The position numbers and the translations under genes are program-made. A stretch of 64,000 bases of DNA from the NCBI GenBank assembly GCA_963682095.1, contig OY821757.1, forward strand, positions 53,627,020 to 53,691,019, written 5' to 3'. This DNA comes from Potentilla sterilis (Eukaryota; Streptophyta; Magnoliopsida; Rosales; Rosaceae). Below are positions 1-9,772 of this stretch, in pieces. The number at the start of each line of letters is the position of its first letter. Position 1 is the stretch's first letter. The notes under the pieces are model-generated. The model saw only the letters and a program-made list of their open reading frames with translations. It had not been told where the DNA came from and ran no database searches.

Positions 1-1100
1 TGAGGAGTCTAAAAACGACACAAAAGGAAAATCCCATAACCTTGTTAGTAAACCAACCTGGATGCATCTCTACAATTATGGAAGACCCACACTTTGGTGA
101 TTGTACCACTCCGGTATTTCATTTCCAGGACCAACAAAGTCGAACAATTTAAGGTCCGTTGTTCTCCTTCTGAAAGGATGTAAGGAAGAACCACAATGTT
201 GGAACTTCAGGTAGCGCGCTAGCAAGGAAAGTGCTATAAGCTTACAGCTACTATTCTCCATCATTTTGAAACAGTTAACAAAAGATCCTTGTAGCACCGA
301 ATTGCATTGTCCATTTTCATTGGCCAACGTATGTAAGGCAATGCAGTTGCTAGCATGTACCCATACATGAGATGGAAGCTCTTGTAACATCCGAAGCTTG
401 CGGCACCTGTCCAAGTAAAGATATGCAAGTCTAGAGAGCTGGCCAATGAACTCAGGTAGTCTAACAAATTGATTTCCGCTCAAGTTTAATCTTGTCAATG
501 AGGCTAAGCATCCAAAATCACTGGGGACTGCATCTTCAACAAGATTGCAGTCACTTAGATTCAGGTGAGTTAATGAATGCAAACTGGACAAACAATGCAG
601 TGACAATCCTGAAGGAATGCGACTACTTTTTCGCAATAACTGAAAGGGGTTGAACATCATATTCCATGATTTAGGTGACTCTGCTTTGCATTCACCAAAA
701 GGTAATTCTCTGAGGTTTGTCAAAAGAACAATAAAAGAGGGAACTTTTCTTATGCCACTTCCACTCACATCAAGGATTCTCAAACAGGCAACATGACCCA
801 ACTCATGTGGCAAATTGTCAAGCTTTGAGCAACCAGAAAGATTGAGACATTTGAGAGATTTTAAGCCACCTACACTCACCTACACTGCTTGGAAGACACA
901 CAATGTGTTTGCAATATTCCATGTTTAGCAGAGAAAGTCTTTGAAGCATTCCAATAGACGTAGGTAGTTCTCTTAGGCCGGTGCCATTCACATGTAGCTC
1001 CTTCAAACATTCTAAATGGCCAATGTCATCCGGTAGTCTTTTAAGCTTTGAGCAACCAGAAAGAATAAGGACTTTGAGAGATTTTAAGCTACGTACACTG
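1..1100 (-). pseudogene. TNL resistance pseudogene, LRR/C-JID part (left half)
   Basis: This is the 3' portion of a TIR-NB-LRR gene read on the minus strand. It encodes leucine-rich repeats of the form LKSLKCLNLSGCSKLDNLP and then the start of the post-LRR domain, including PGNEIPEWYNHQSVG. It closely parallels 30270-31540 of the intact TNL downstream but lacks several of that gene's repeats. Two lesions are visible. A 10-base tandem duplication (cacctacact twice, about 868-890) shifts the frame between the two LRR blocks, and a one-base loss near 85-92 (gaagacccacac, where the intact gene has gaagaccccacac) shifts it again in the post-LRR domain. The retroelement starting at 1101 cuts it off from its 5' half at 25962. 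The 3' end lies outside the window. Clearly a pseudogene. Confidence 0.9.
1096..1100. repeat. Target-site duplication CACTG (left) of large element 1
   Basis: CACTG directly precedes the LTR start TGTTTGGGCC and recurs at 25957-25961 right after the 3' LTR end CCACGAACA. In the intact TNL the homologous sequence (cttacactgcctgcaaaatgc) is uninterrupted, which confirms the empty site. Confidence 0.95.
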
Positions 1101-2166
1101 TGTTTGGGCCACAATTGGAGTTTACTTCAATTGGGCTTTTAGCCCGAGGCCCAGAGGGGTTTAGGTTAAACCGAATCCAATATGCACACTTTCTGTTTCA
1201 TTTGGGAAAGAGTACTTAGAGAGAGAGTATTGATTTGTTACCTGATCAGATTGGGGTTATTTTGTAGTAATCCAATTACACAATACGTGAATTACCTTAA
1301 CGGATAATAAGGTGTAAACGCTGATTGGGATAAACTAGAGATTGTTATGGATAGCAATCTATTTCTAAAAGGTATCTTAGTAGAATCAGGAAATGACTTT
1401 CTATGGATTCGATTGGGCTTATCTCGGCTTTAATTGAATGATGATCTTGATAATATACGGTGTGGAATGAGTCCCCTAGGTCAAAGGAAAGTCTGATCTC
1501 ATTTTATTCTTAACCGATCTGATTTGAGGTGGTTTAAGGAAGGACAGTCCTAGTCAATCCCGGAATCCGCCAGGCTGGATCTTCAAGCATTAGGGTTTCG
1601 TGAATCATATAAATATAACTCTTTTGCAACTGAGAAAGGGTTCACAACCATCTACAAACAAACACAAGTTCTAGCGCACCGCTAACTTGCAAAAGCCTCT
1701 CCGGAGCAACTCACGCAATTTGCCTCCACCTGCGATCGATCACATCTCGCACTCGTGTCGAGCGATTGCTGAGCCTATCGAGTCAGTCCACTACTCCGGT
1801 AGCAATCGAGTCGTTAACCTGGTAATACACACTCGTGGTCTTGGTTTAGCTCTGCTTTGCTTCTCCGGATCAGAGTAAGATCCTCAATCCTCAGGGGGTT
1901 GAGAAGAAAATCATGTTAGCCAGTCTATTCAGGTCTTGTTCGAGCCCTGTACGCCGGCTTAGTCAGCGCCCGCGTAACAGTTGCTTGGTCAGGAAGTCAG
2001 AGTCTATTGGGAGCAGACGAGAGGAATCGCCAGGGGTCGTCCGTAGTCGAGTTGCATCGCTCCAAAGGGTGCTGGCACGCCTAAGCACACTGAAGACACG
2101 CGAGGAGCCCGCCTCCTCCACCCCCAAGTGCTGACTGTTCGCCGGGTGCTAAATCCGCCACGAACA
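1101..2166 (+). repeat. 5' LTR of element 1
   Basis: The repeat starts TGTTTGGGCC and ends CCGCCACGAACA. It is collinear with 24898-25956, apart from scattered substitutions and a short length difference near 1950 (cgccggcttagtcagcg against cgcctaagcg). A TATA-like stretch (atataaatataactc, about 1608) precedes the probable transcription start. Small open frames inside it (for example 1687-1878) recur in the other LTR and are not genes. Confidence 0.95.
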
Positions 2167-2192
2167 TTTTGGCACGCCCAGTGGGACAAGTG
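2167..2192 (+). other. Primer-binding-site region of element 1
   Basis: Directly after the LTR comes TTT followed by TGGCACGCCCAGTGGGAC, the expected place for a tRNA primer site beginning TGG. The same sequence follows the 5' LTR of element 2 at 37957. I cannot assign the tRNA without a tRNA set. Confidence 0.8.
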
Positions 2193-2239
2193 TCAAGATT
2201 GCTGGATCTACGAAGGGTGATCCTTATAAAAGGATAACC

Positions 2240-4012
2240 ATGAATTGTTTGAAGAATTCCCATAAGGAGCTGCTCAAGCATGGAACAGCTGATTGTAGGG
2301 GATTAACTGACGCCGAAGCTAGGGAAGTGATTGGCGGGGTCCTGGGGGATGAAGCAACTATTGCTGCAGCCCTTAAGGTCGTGCGAGACAGGAGAAATCA
2401 AACCCCAGCGGTCGTGGCACCAGTTGTCGCGGCTGAGGGGGAGATACTGGAGGTGACGGCTGCTTCTCTGGTTGACAATAATTCTCTTGGCCTTATCAAC
2501 CGGGCAACCTCATTTGGTTTCTTAGAAGAGGGGTTTGCGGACGAGTCCGCGGATCCGCCTGCGTCACCTGTTGCACCATTTACTGGGAAGACTGCGTCTC
2601 CCACAGAGGTGACGGACACGCTGAGGATGTTGATTGACAAATCTTGTCGTACAGACGAAATTCTGAAGAAGGCCAACAATGTGGTCATTGATCTATGTGA
2701 ATCCGTTAAGCGAATGGAGACTGAGCAAACGGGGTTCACCGCCAATTTCAACTATCTCGCCGGACAGCAGAGGCTATTGGTGGATAGCATGGCTGCCCAT
2801 GTCAGGAACTCCGACAATTGCTGGCGGCAGCAACAGGAGCAGTTGGTGGCTACCAATGCCACGCTCGAGAACATGACCACCATGATGGGGCAGCTTTATG
2901 ATCGGTTCGACCAGTTTGAAGGGTTTGACCGTACGAATATGCCGAGAGACAGGCGGGGACGGACAGCTGGTCGTGGCGGGACCGGCGGAGTAGGTGCTAA
3001 CGGCGGACCTGGAGCTAATGCCGGGGCTGCCAAAAACCATGCAGGTGGCAATGTCCCTCCTAATGGACCGGGTGGCAACAATCCGCCAGAGCCACCAGCG
3101 AACGTTGTGGCCCAGCTGACCGTGGAGGATATTGGCAGGGTTTTTGTTGAGAAGTTTAGAGAACTACAGGGGTTACCCGACGTCGACAAGACGTATGAGA
3201 ATCCATTAACTCGAGAGATCAATGCAATACCGTTCCCTGCTGGATTTAAGCCAATCCGCTTCACTCCATTTACCGGCCAGACGTCGGAAGATGCTGAAAC
3301 GCACATTATGCGTTTTACTAATGAATCTGGTCAATATGCTGAGGACCCGATCATGAAGTTGAAGCTCTTTCCCACATCTCTGGCGGGGGAAGCATCTATT
3401 TGGTACAAGCGGTTGAAGCCTGGATCAATACCAGACTGGAAGACTATGGAGGTTCTTTTCAGAACTATGTTTGGTGTTGGTGAGGCAAAGATTGGGGTCA
3501 AGGACCTAGCCGAAACAGAGCAGAGGCCTGGCGAATCTGCCACTGATTATTTAAGAAGGTTTAAGCTGAAATTGACCCGTTGCGAGATGGATATTCTAGA
3601 AGAGCATGCAGTGAAGATGGCGATTGATGGTTTGGTGGATGAGATCCGCCAGGGATTCAGGCAGGTTCATGTGACCACTATGACGGATCTGACCAATAGG
3701 CTAGGTCAGGAACAGCACTATGTTGATCGGTCTAAGGAAAGGAATGAAAGGAGGAAGGGGACTCCTTTGTCTTATTATCCGGGGACTCTGAAGCCCAAGA
3801 CTCCACTTCCTGCCGCTACCAAGACAGTGGCGACTATCCAGGCGGATGCAGTGCCTAGATCAATCCTGACATGGGTTGATGATGAATACTTGGAACACAA
3901 AGTAGCTGCAATAGAGAGGACTGATCAGAGACCATTACAGTCCAAGACCGCGAGGTTGGTCAGGGAGACTGTCAAGATAGTGACCCCACGAGACTGTCAA
4001 GTCAGCTTTTGA
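2240..4012 (+). pseudogene. gag: Gag of element 1 (frame broken near its end)
   Basis: The structural polyprotein start of element 1: ATG at 2240, 590 codons. A Gln/Gly-rich middle (residues about 230-290, many GGxGANGG-type runs) precedes a Retrotrans_gag-type domain (about 345-510) with FTGQTSEDAETHIMRF, LFPTSLAGEASIWYKRL and the GESATDYLRRFKLKL helix. Gag would assemble virus-like particles in the cytoplasm. The frame ends at TGA 4010-4012, but homology to element 2 continues in a shifted frame (SYTYNAHKAPEIL against SYTYNAYKAPEIL), so a single-base frameshift lies at about 3985-4000. The start matches element 2 gag at 38018: both have a CRGLT motif near residue 20. Confidence is high for gag identity and moderate that the break is a mutation rather than programmed. 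Confidence 0.88.
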
Positions 4013-4015
4013 TTC

Positions 4016-6488
4016 ATATACCTACAATGCTCACAAAGCTCCAGAAATTCTGCAAGAGCTGTTCAACCAGGGGCGTCTGCAGCATGGGGGCAGATTCATT
4101 CCTAAACCTGATTACATGGCTGGAAAGACGTACTGTAGCTTCCACAATATGAATAACCACAATACCAAGGATTGTGTGAAGTTGAAGGATCAGCTGCAGA
4201 CCTGGATTAATAATAAAACCTTGCAGTTGGAGATGCCCAAGGAGCCTCAATCGGAAGCTGCTAAGACCGGCCCGCGGGTGAACGCGATTGAAATCAGTGC
4301 TGGTCTGAGTCCAACACAGCAGCTTAGGAAGCATGTTTCTAGGTTTCAGGAATATACGTATGATGCAAGCAAAGCTGAGGAAATCTGGAAAGCTATGGTG
4401 CACCAGGGGGCACCGGAGATTAGGGAGTTTTATCAATGCCATCCTAATAGTGGGGATGGCGGATACACATGCATTTTCCATCGATCATCTGATCACTGTA
4501 CTTCTCAATGTGTAGGTATGAAGGATCAGCTGCAGGAATGGTTGAACGATGGAAAGCTGGAGTTTGCTGAGAACAGGTCTAGTCCTTGCCCAGAGTTGTG
4601 GGTTGGGGCTATTGAAGAGGAGGACATGGTGTTAGTTCCTCGGTCTAAACTTTGCTTAACCTGTAGGTTGAATACAGGGCAGCCGATTACTTACGATGAG
4701 TTTCAGGCGGCTGTAAAGGAGGCAGAGGAAATGGCTGAGAAGAGGGCCTTAGAGAAAGCTAAGTTGGAACATCCGCCTCCCGAAAGATCAGGAAAGGAGA
4801 ATCACAAGCGAGTGAAGTACCATCATGGGTCCGAGGACAGTTATGCTAGCATGGCGAGGCCCATGCAGGACCCAGGACCTTCTGGAGTGATGTCAGTCAT
4901 GGCTGGGGGTTCGCACAAAGGTGCGAATCCAGAGTCATCTGTGAAAGTTTATATTCCGCCAGCTTCTAGGAATGACCCAAAGGTGGATAGATGGTATACA
5001 CAGCGAGACGGTAAGGCAGTTGAGCTTAATGCAGTGACCACCAGGAATGAAAGAAGGCGTTTTGGCAAGGCGAAGAAGACCTTGGCGGATCTGGCTGCAG
5101 GGAAGGTAACTGAGGAAGAGCTGTCCGTGCCAGTAGAGCATGTGGAGCAGGTTCACAGGCGATACAGAGTCAGGACTAAGTCCTATGTGGACTCCAGGCG
5201 GCAACTCTCCGTGGAAGCTCCACCAGCGCCTCGGAGAAACGTTCATGACAGGCTGGCGGATCTGCCAAGTGCCACTGGAGCACCTCAGTCAAGGCCAAGG
5301 AGGAAACTGGCATTTTCTCCTGAGTGGTCAAAAGCCGGACAATCTCCCCCAAGGAGGGCACAGCCAGAGGCTGCCGGGAAGCAGGTGGTGTCAGAAGCTC
5401 AGGATGACGTGATGGTGATTGACACCAGGAAGGATTCCACCGTTATGAGGTGGGTGCCTAAGGAGAGCAGTACATCATTGGCCGCAAGCACGAGTATTGT
5501 GGGGGTTCCTGCGGGAGATGTTGCTCCCAAGGAATCCAGTTTAGCATTGGCAGAGTCAAGCAGGCCGCTCACTATCTTATCTCAGGCCAAGCTAAAGGAA
5601 CCAAAGGCGCCTACCAACTTCGTTGAGTATGCAGCTAAGAAGCTGCAGATGCATGCGCCAACAAGACCATCCTCGGTCACCTCTAGTGTGAAGGCTGATT
5701 CTGAAGTAGGAGATGCAGACCTCGACAAGGAGGACGAAATGGTTAACTATGAGGATGAACCAGAGTTGGCGGATGAGGAGGAGGTACCAATGGAAGAAGA
5801 GCATGTTGAGGATGAAGCTATGGTCCATCACTGTAACATGGCTTTTATACTCTCGTCAGCTTATGCTCTGCCAGAGCCTATGCCCACTGTTCATTTTATC
5901 GATGATGAGGAGTCAGTCAAACTTGTATATTTGGTGCAGGAGCCTGAGGATGAGAATGAGGCAGAGGCAAAGCTTGGGGTTTTCCACTCCAACCACGAAT
6001 ATCCTGAGGGGGTTGGAGATTTGTTGAAGCAATGCTTGATGTTCGCCAAGCCGACATTTAACATGTCCGAGCATATCAAGCCTTTGTATGTCACAGCAGA
6101 GGTGGAAGGGATCAAGGTCCGCAAGGTTTTAATAGACACCGAAGCTGCCGTGAGTATTATCACCACCACCACCAAGGAACAGCTCAAAATTCCAAAGGAG
6201 AAACTCATTAATACTGTCTCCAAGGTTAAGGGGTTTTCGGGGAATGTTACTCCTACTACCGGGGTGGTCATGCTCAAGGTAAAGATAGGACCTTCAGACG
6301 CTTACCAAGAGTTTTTCGTTGCTGAGGCGGACGCTCCCTATCACATGATTTTAGGGAGGGACTGGATCTACAAAGCACTAGCAGTTCCCTCATCTCTTCA
6401 TCAAGAGTTGATTATGTGGGATCCGGTCGCAGATTTACCTGTGCTCATCAAGGCGGATGAGCGTCCTTATTCCATAGCGGCCGTCTAG
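4016..6488 (+). pseudogene. Gag C-terminus, zinc knuckles, acidic spacer and protease of element 1
   Basis: A continuous frame (first ATG 4116) to a TAG at 6486-6488. Two knuckle-like modules occur in tandem: YCSFHNMNNHNTKDC (about 4130) and YTCIFHRSSDHCTSQC (about 4460). Each is preceded by a YTY(N/D)A.KA motif and followed by KDQLQ.W. A basic then acidic linker of about 350 residues follows. Near 6118-6180 is an aspartic-protease-like motif KVLIDTEAAVSI, with the flap/ILGRDW motif at about 6345-6365. The usual DTGA has become DTEA, which should inactivate the protease; element 2 keeps DTGA. The terminal TAG is where element 2 reads through (AACSLEA), so it looks like a nonsense mutation. 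Confidence 0.85.
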
Positions 6489-7004
6489 TTGGAGGCCAGC
6501 TATTATACAAGAAGTATGAGACCTCTCAGAGTCGAGGGTGTTGATCATAAGGGGCATCTAATCGGGTGACCCAGAACGAATTGTCTCAATGGGGAATTGC
6601 CCAGGCTATGGCGGATTACAGCCGGCCAATTTCCATTGAGCTTCTTCCCAACGTATCCAATGAGTGACGTCCTCTCACGTGAGGAGTCAGAGGCCTTCAC
6701 TCTATTAATGCAACAATTGTCTATCTATAGATTAGAGCAAATGGCCTGGGAAGGGGTTGCACTGGTTGAGTGCATTGAGGAAGAAGACATTGACGCTTTT
6801 ACAGGGGTGGAAGTAATTCAGCCTGCTCTAGCAGCGTTGGATGACACTCCACCCAAGGTACGTGATCCCATAGAGAAAGTTAACTTGGGAACAGAAACAG
6901 AGCCCATGGAGGTGGTGATTAGTCAGTACTTTGAACCGGATTTGAGACAGCGACTGATAGGGTTGCTGCAGGAGTTTAAGGATTGCTTTGCAGAGAAATA
7001 CCAA
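6489..7004 (+). pseudogene. pol: Protease-RT junction and start of pol, element 1
   Basis: After the nonsense codon the coding trace continues (ADYSRPISIELL) with a frameshift near 6555-6575 and ends NVSNE-stop. The stop overlaps a new start in ATGAGTGA at 6660, which opens a second frame beginning MSDVLSREESEAF. That frame runs open to the nested insertion at 7005, ending FKDCFAEKYQ. Element 2 has the same overlapping stop/start (MSDNLTVKETEAF at about 42578). The frame resumes exactly in phase after the nested element at 14716, so pol was one frame before that insertion. Confidence 0.75.
7000..7004. repeat. Target-site duplication ACCAA (left) of nested gag-only element
   Basis: ACCAA precedes TGTTTCTGCC and recurs at 14711-14715 immediately after the other LTR (ends CTGTCAACA). 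Removing the insert joins the pol frame (EKYQ to DMPGLS), matching element 2 at about 42925. Confidence 0.95.
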
Positions 7005-7458
7005 TGTTTCTGCCTAAACCCGGGGGTCTAGTAGATACAGGTGAATCCTCAGTGATCTCCTGCTAACCTGCTCACTAAGGGGAATACCGGGCGGGCCGGT
7101 CTTCTCCTCTCCGATGCCTAAGTCAGTATAGTTGGAATGTATATAACTTAAGCACGTATGTAAGCGGTGAGTAAAATCAGTTACCCATTTATGGTGGTAG
7201 CTGAGGCCCATATATAGGTGGTTGGGGGTGAGGGCTGGCCTCACCCTTCGATGTGGGATTGGTTCCCTTCTGTTTGTCCATTCTAGTGCCCTCTTTGGCA
7301 GGCAAGCGTCCCTGGTCCCAGGATCCCTGGAGGCCGGATAGAGTGCTGGGCCCCGAGGCCTGGTGCTGGTGATCCGATCCTGGGTCCTGGGCCGGGCCCT
7401 GGTGCACTTGCCGCGGGTTTGTGGGCTTGCTGTAGCCCCTCTGCGGCTACTGTCAACA
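7005..7458 (-). repeat. 3' LTR of nested gag-only element
   Basis: 454 bp, TGTTTCTGCC...CTGTCAACA as read on the plus strand; equal in length to 14257-14710 and nearly identical to it. It contains a tataacttaa stretch and a catatatagg TATA-like stretch. Confidence 0.95.
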
Positions 7459-7476
7459 AGTCCCCCAAGTTCCCGG
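7459..7476 (-). other. Polypurine tract of nested element
   Basis: Plus strand agtcccccaagttcccgg is, on the minus strand, CCGGGAACTTGGGGGACT abutting the 3' LTR: a purine-rich tract in the expected place. Confidence 0.8.
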
Positions 7477-7740
7477 TCAAGTGCAATCTTGAATGGGGAC
7501 TTATCTGTCTTGCTCTTGTCCCGCAGACCCGCGGGGTTACCAACCTATCGGTCCCCAGTCCCCCAAGTCCGAATTAAAGATTGGGCGTGACCGAGGTGAG
7601 TACCTGTTACCGATGGCAAGTAATAATTTATAAGCATGTTTTGCAATGTAAATAGTACTGTGCTCAAGTGTTGTGGTGTTTATGAGCATGGAGCGGGGTG
7701 GAAACCCGAAGAGTGCATGAGATGATGCCATGCGATAGAT

Positions 7741-8073
7741 GCGTGCATGGAATGATGATGAGGCGTTGAAATCCGCCATGCAAGAGATTTGTGCATGGAA
7801 TGATAATGAGGCGTTGAAATCCGCCATGCAAGAGATTAATGCACGGAATTCTGATTGGTCCTGCTGCCCTATCGGAACGAAGCGGAGCTCACTGAACCCG
7901 AACCGGGCATCTTGCCAAATCGGAAGGGAGCGGAGCAAACTGGGCCAGAACCGGGCGTTTTGCCAAAGCGGAACGGAGCGGAGCAAACTGGGCCAGAACC
8001 GGGTGTTCTGCCAAAGCGGAACGGGGCGGAGCAGACTGGGCCAGAACCGGGCGTTCTGCCAAAGCGGAACGGG
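7741..8073. repeat. 48-bp tandem repeats (two families)
   Basis: Two copies of a 48-bp unit beginning gtgcatggaatgat (7743, 7791) are followed by four copies of a different 48-bp unit (gcggag..., 7882-8073) containing actgggccagaaccggg. Both lie upstream of the antisense gene's promoter. The open frames here arise because 48 is a multiple of three. Confidence 0.9.
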
Positions 8074-8290
8074 CTCGCGTGTTGCTAGGCTACGGGGAGG
8101 TTACCCCGGTGTTGCGGGCTATTTTAAAGCGCCGGTAAACACTTGCTAGTTCTTCTCAGCTTGTGTTGAATAAGCGATGAGGTAAATGTGCAGGTTTGTT
8201 AGCCTGCGGGGAGACTTGTTCTGTGTTAGAGAAACAATCTGCCCGGTGGGATGGTGTAGAGATAACGAGTCTCCCATGTATTCCCAAAGG

Positions 8291-8378
8291 TATCGCAGTT
8301 CAGTGCGATGCAGGGTTTTTATCCTGCTGGACAGTATCGCAGTTCAGTGCGACGCAGGGTTTTTATCTTGCTGGACAA
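8291..8378. repeat. 44-bp tandem duplication
   Basis: tatcgcagttcagtgcga... occurs twice back to back (8291-8334 and 8335-8378) with three mismatches. Confidence 0.9.
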
Positions 8379-8439
8379 GAGTACATGTGTTAGATGTAGA
8401 CTCACCCGGTTTATAAAGCCCAAGCGTTTGCCATGGAGG

Positions 8440-9062
8440 CGGGCGGACTCGACGGGCGACATGCCATATCTAAACGAGTCCCCCAGTGAAAAGCCATGGG
8501 TCCGGGTGATTATGTTCCCGGAAAGTACTTTCGAGCCGGTTGGATGCGACGGAACTGATGGGCGGATCTCGTACCGAGACGAGATCCCCCAAGTGAATGT
8601 AACTGGCTGGACCTCGACCGGGCGTCATGCCATATCGAGACGAGGTCTCCAGTAAGATAGAACTGCTACGGACCGGGCGGATCTCGCACGGGCGACATGC
8701 CATATCGAAACGAGATCCTCGGTGCAATGTATCGAAGATGCCATGCAGCCGGTTGAATGATCATAACCGCGAACTGCCATGGTACCAGGCGGGACTCGCA
8801 CGGGTGACATGCCATATCGAAACGAGATCCTGCTCATACCCGGATAGATGCTCTCGAAGCGGTTGGATAATCCCAGCCGGTGAGAGGTCTTCAAGCCTTG
8901 CAGCGAAGAAGCCATGCAGCCGGTTGGATGATCATAACCGCGAACTGCTATGGTACCGGGCGGGACTCGCACGGGCGACATGCCATATCGAAATGAGATC
9001 CTGCTCATACCCGGATAGATGCTCTCGAAGCGGTTGGATAATCCCAGCCGGTGAGAGGTTAT
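8440..9062. repeat. Degenerate tandem repeats with a 171-bp period
   Basis: A unit with ccatgcagccggttg, a cgggcgacatgccatatcg core and agccggtgagaggt begins near 8731 and 8902. Partial versions of the cgacatgccatatcg core also occur at about 8458, 8624 and 8693. The array lies between the 3' LTR and the TATA box of the antisense gene, where an enhancer or promoter array would be expected. No coding signal. Confidence 0.85.
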
Positions 9063-9365
9063 GAGCGGTTGACTTGCAATAATGATGGCGTGCAACCGTG
9101 GAACCTGGGGAAGTGTGGGGGAGCCTGACTCCTTGGTTCCTGCTCCTACCTTCCTGTCGCCAGCGTGTGGGACAGGTGGCTGACATGTATTTAAGGAGGA
9201 AGTCCATCAGTCCCGTCAGTTATGATGGCGTGGGCAGTTTACCAATGCTGGGACACGTGCCATCAGGGAAAGGTTTGAGATGGAGGGTCTGGATTCGCAG
9301 GCGTTTGAGTTGCTCTGATTGCGTTTTTGGAGGGATTTCAAAATGCCTAGGGCACCGGTCCCCTC

Positions 9366-9373
9366 TATAAATA
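9366..9373 (+). promoter_or_regulatory. TATA box of the antisense gene in the nested element
   Basis: TATAAATA in the context ccctctataaataggt is a textbook plant core promoter. About 40 bp downstream is a pyrimidine-rich start region (cttctgctcttctttcc), followed by a 5' leader. A GT-AG leader intron (9568-9766) ends six bases before the ATG at 9773. Confidence 0.8.
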
Positions 9374-9567
9374 GGTTTCTTCTGCTCTTCTTTCCACTTT
9401 TGCTTCTTGCGCACAGAGAGACTATGAGAGAAAAAGAGGAGGTCCGGCGAAAAACCCTAAGTTCTTTGCCCCAAGAGATCCGTCGTTTCAGGCGCTCCCA
9501 AGCCTCTTCTTTACCATTGCTCGTTGCTTTCGCAGGGCGGATTGTCCTCGGCTGAGCATACAAATCG

Positions 9568-9766
9568 GTAAGTTTGTGTTCTTTGCCCCGGTGCTTTTCT
9601 TGCTTTTTGATTTGTTGTTTTGCGGCGGGGGGGGGGGGGGGGGGGGGGGGGGGGATCTGTGTCGCTGACTAGGTTGCTCAGCGGCAAACTTTTGGGGAGA
9701 GGCCGTTGAAGGTGGTGTTTGTAGTGTGTTGCTGACGAGCGCTAGGGTTTTGCTTTCTGCCCCTAG
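9568..9766 (+). other. Probable 5'-UTR intron with a 28-base G run
   Basis: Donor ATCG|GTAAGTTTG at 9568 and acceptor TTTCTGCCCCTAG ending at 9766. Inside is an uninterrupted G run (9627-9654), a likely site of length error in sequencing. Confidence 0.65.
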
Positions 9767-9772
9767 GTCAAG

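Noticed and set aside
7739..8149. Repeat-containing open frames over the 48-bp arrays
   Set aside because: The period is a multiple of three, which keeps frames open. No start context or homology, and two overlapping frames are equally open.
9627..9654. G run as a possible assembly gap marker
   Set aside because: It lies inside a plausible leader intron and flanking sequence is continuous; length may be imprecise but no break is evident.
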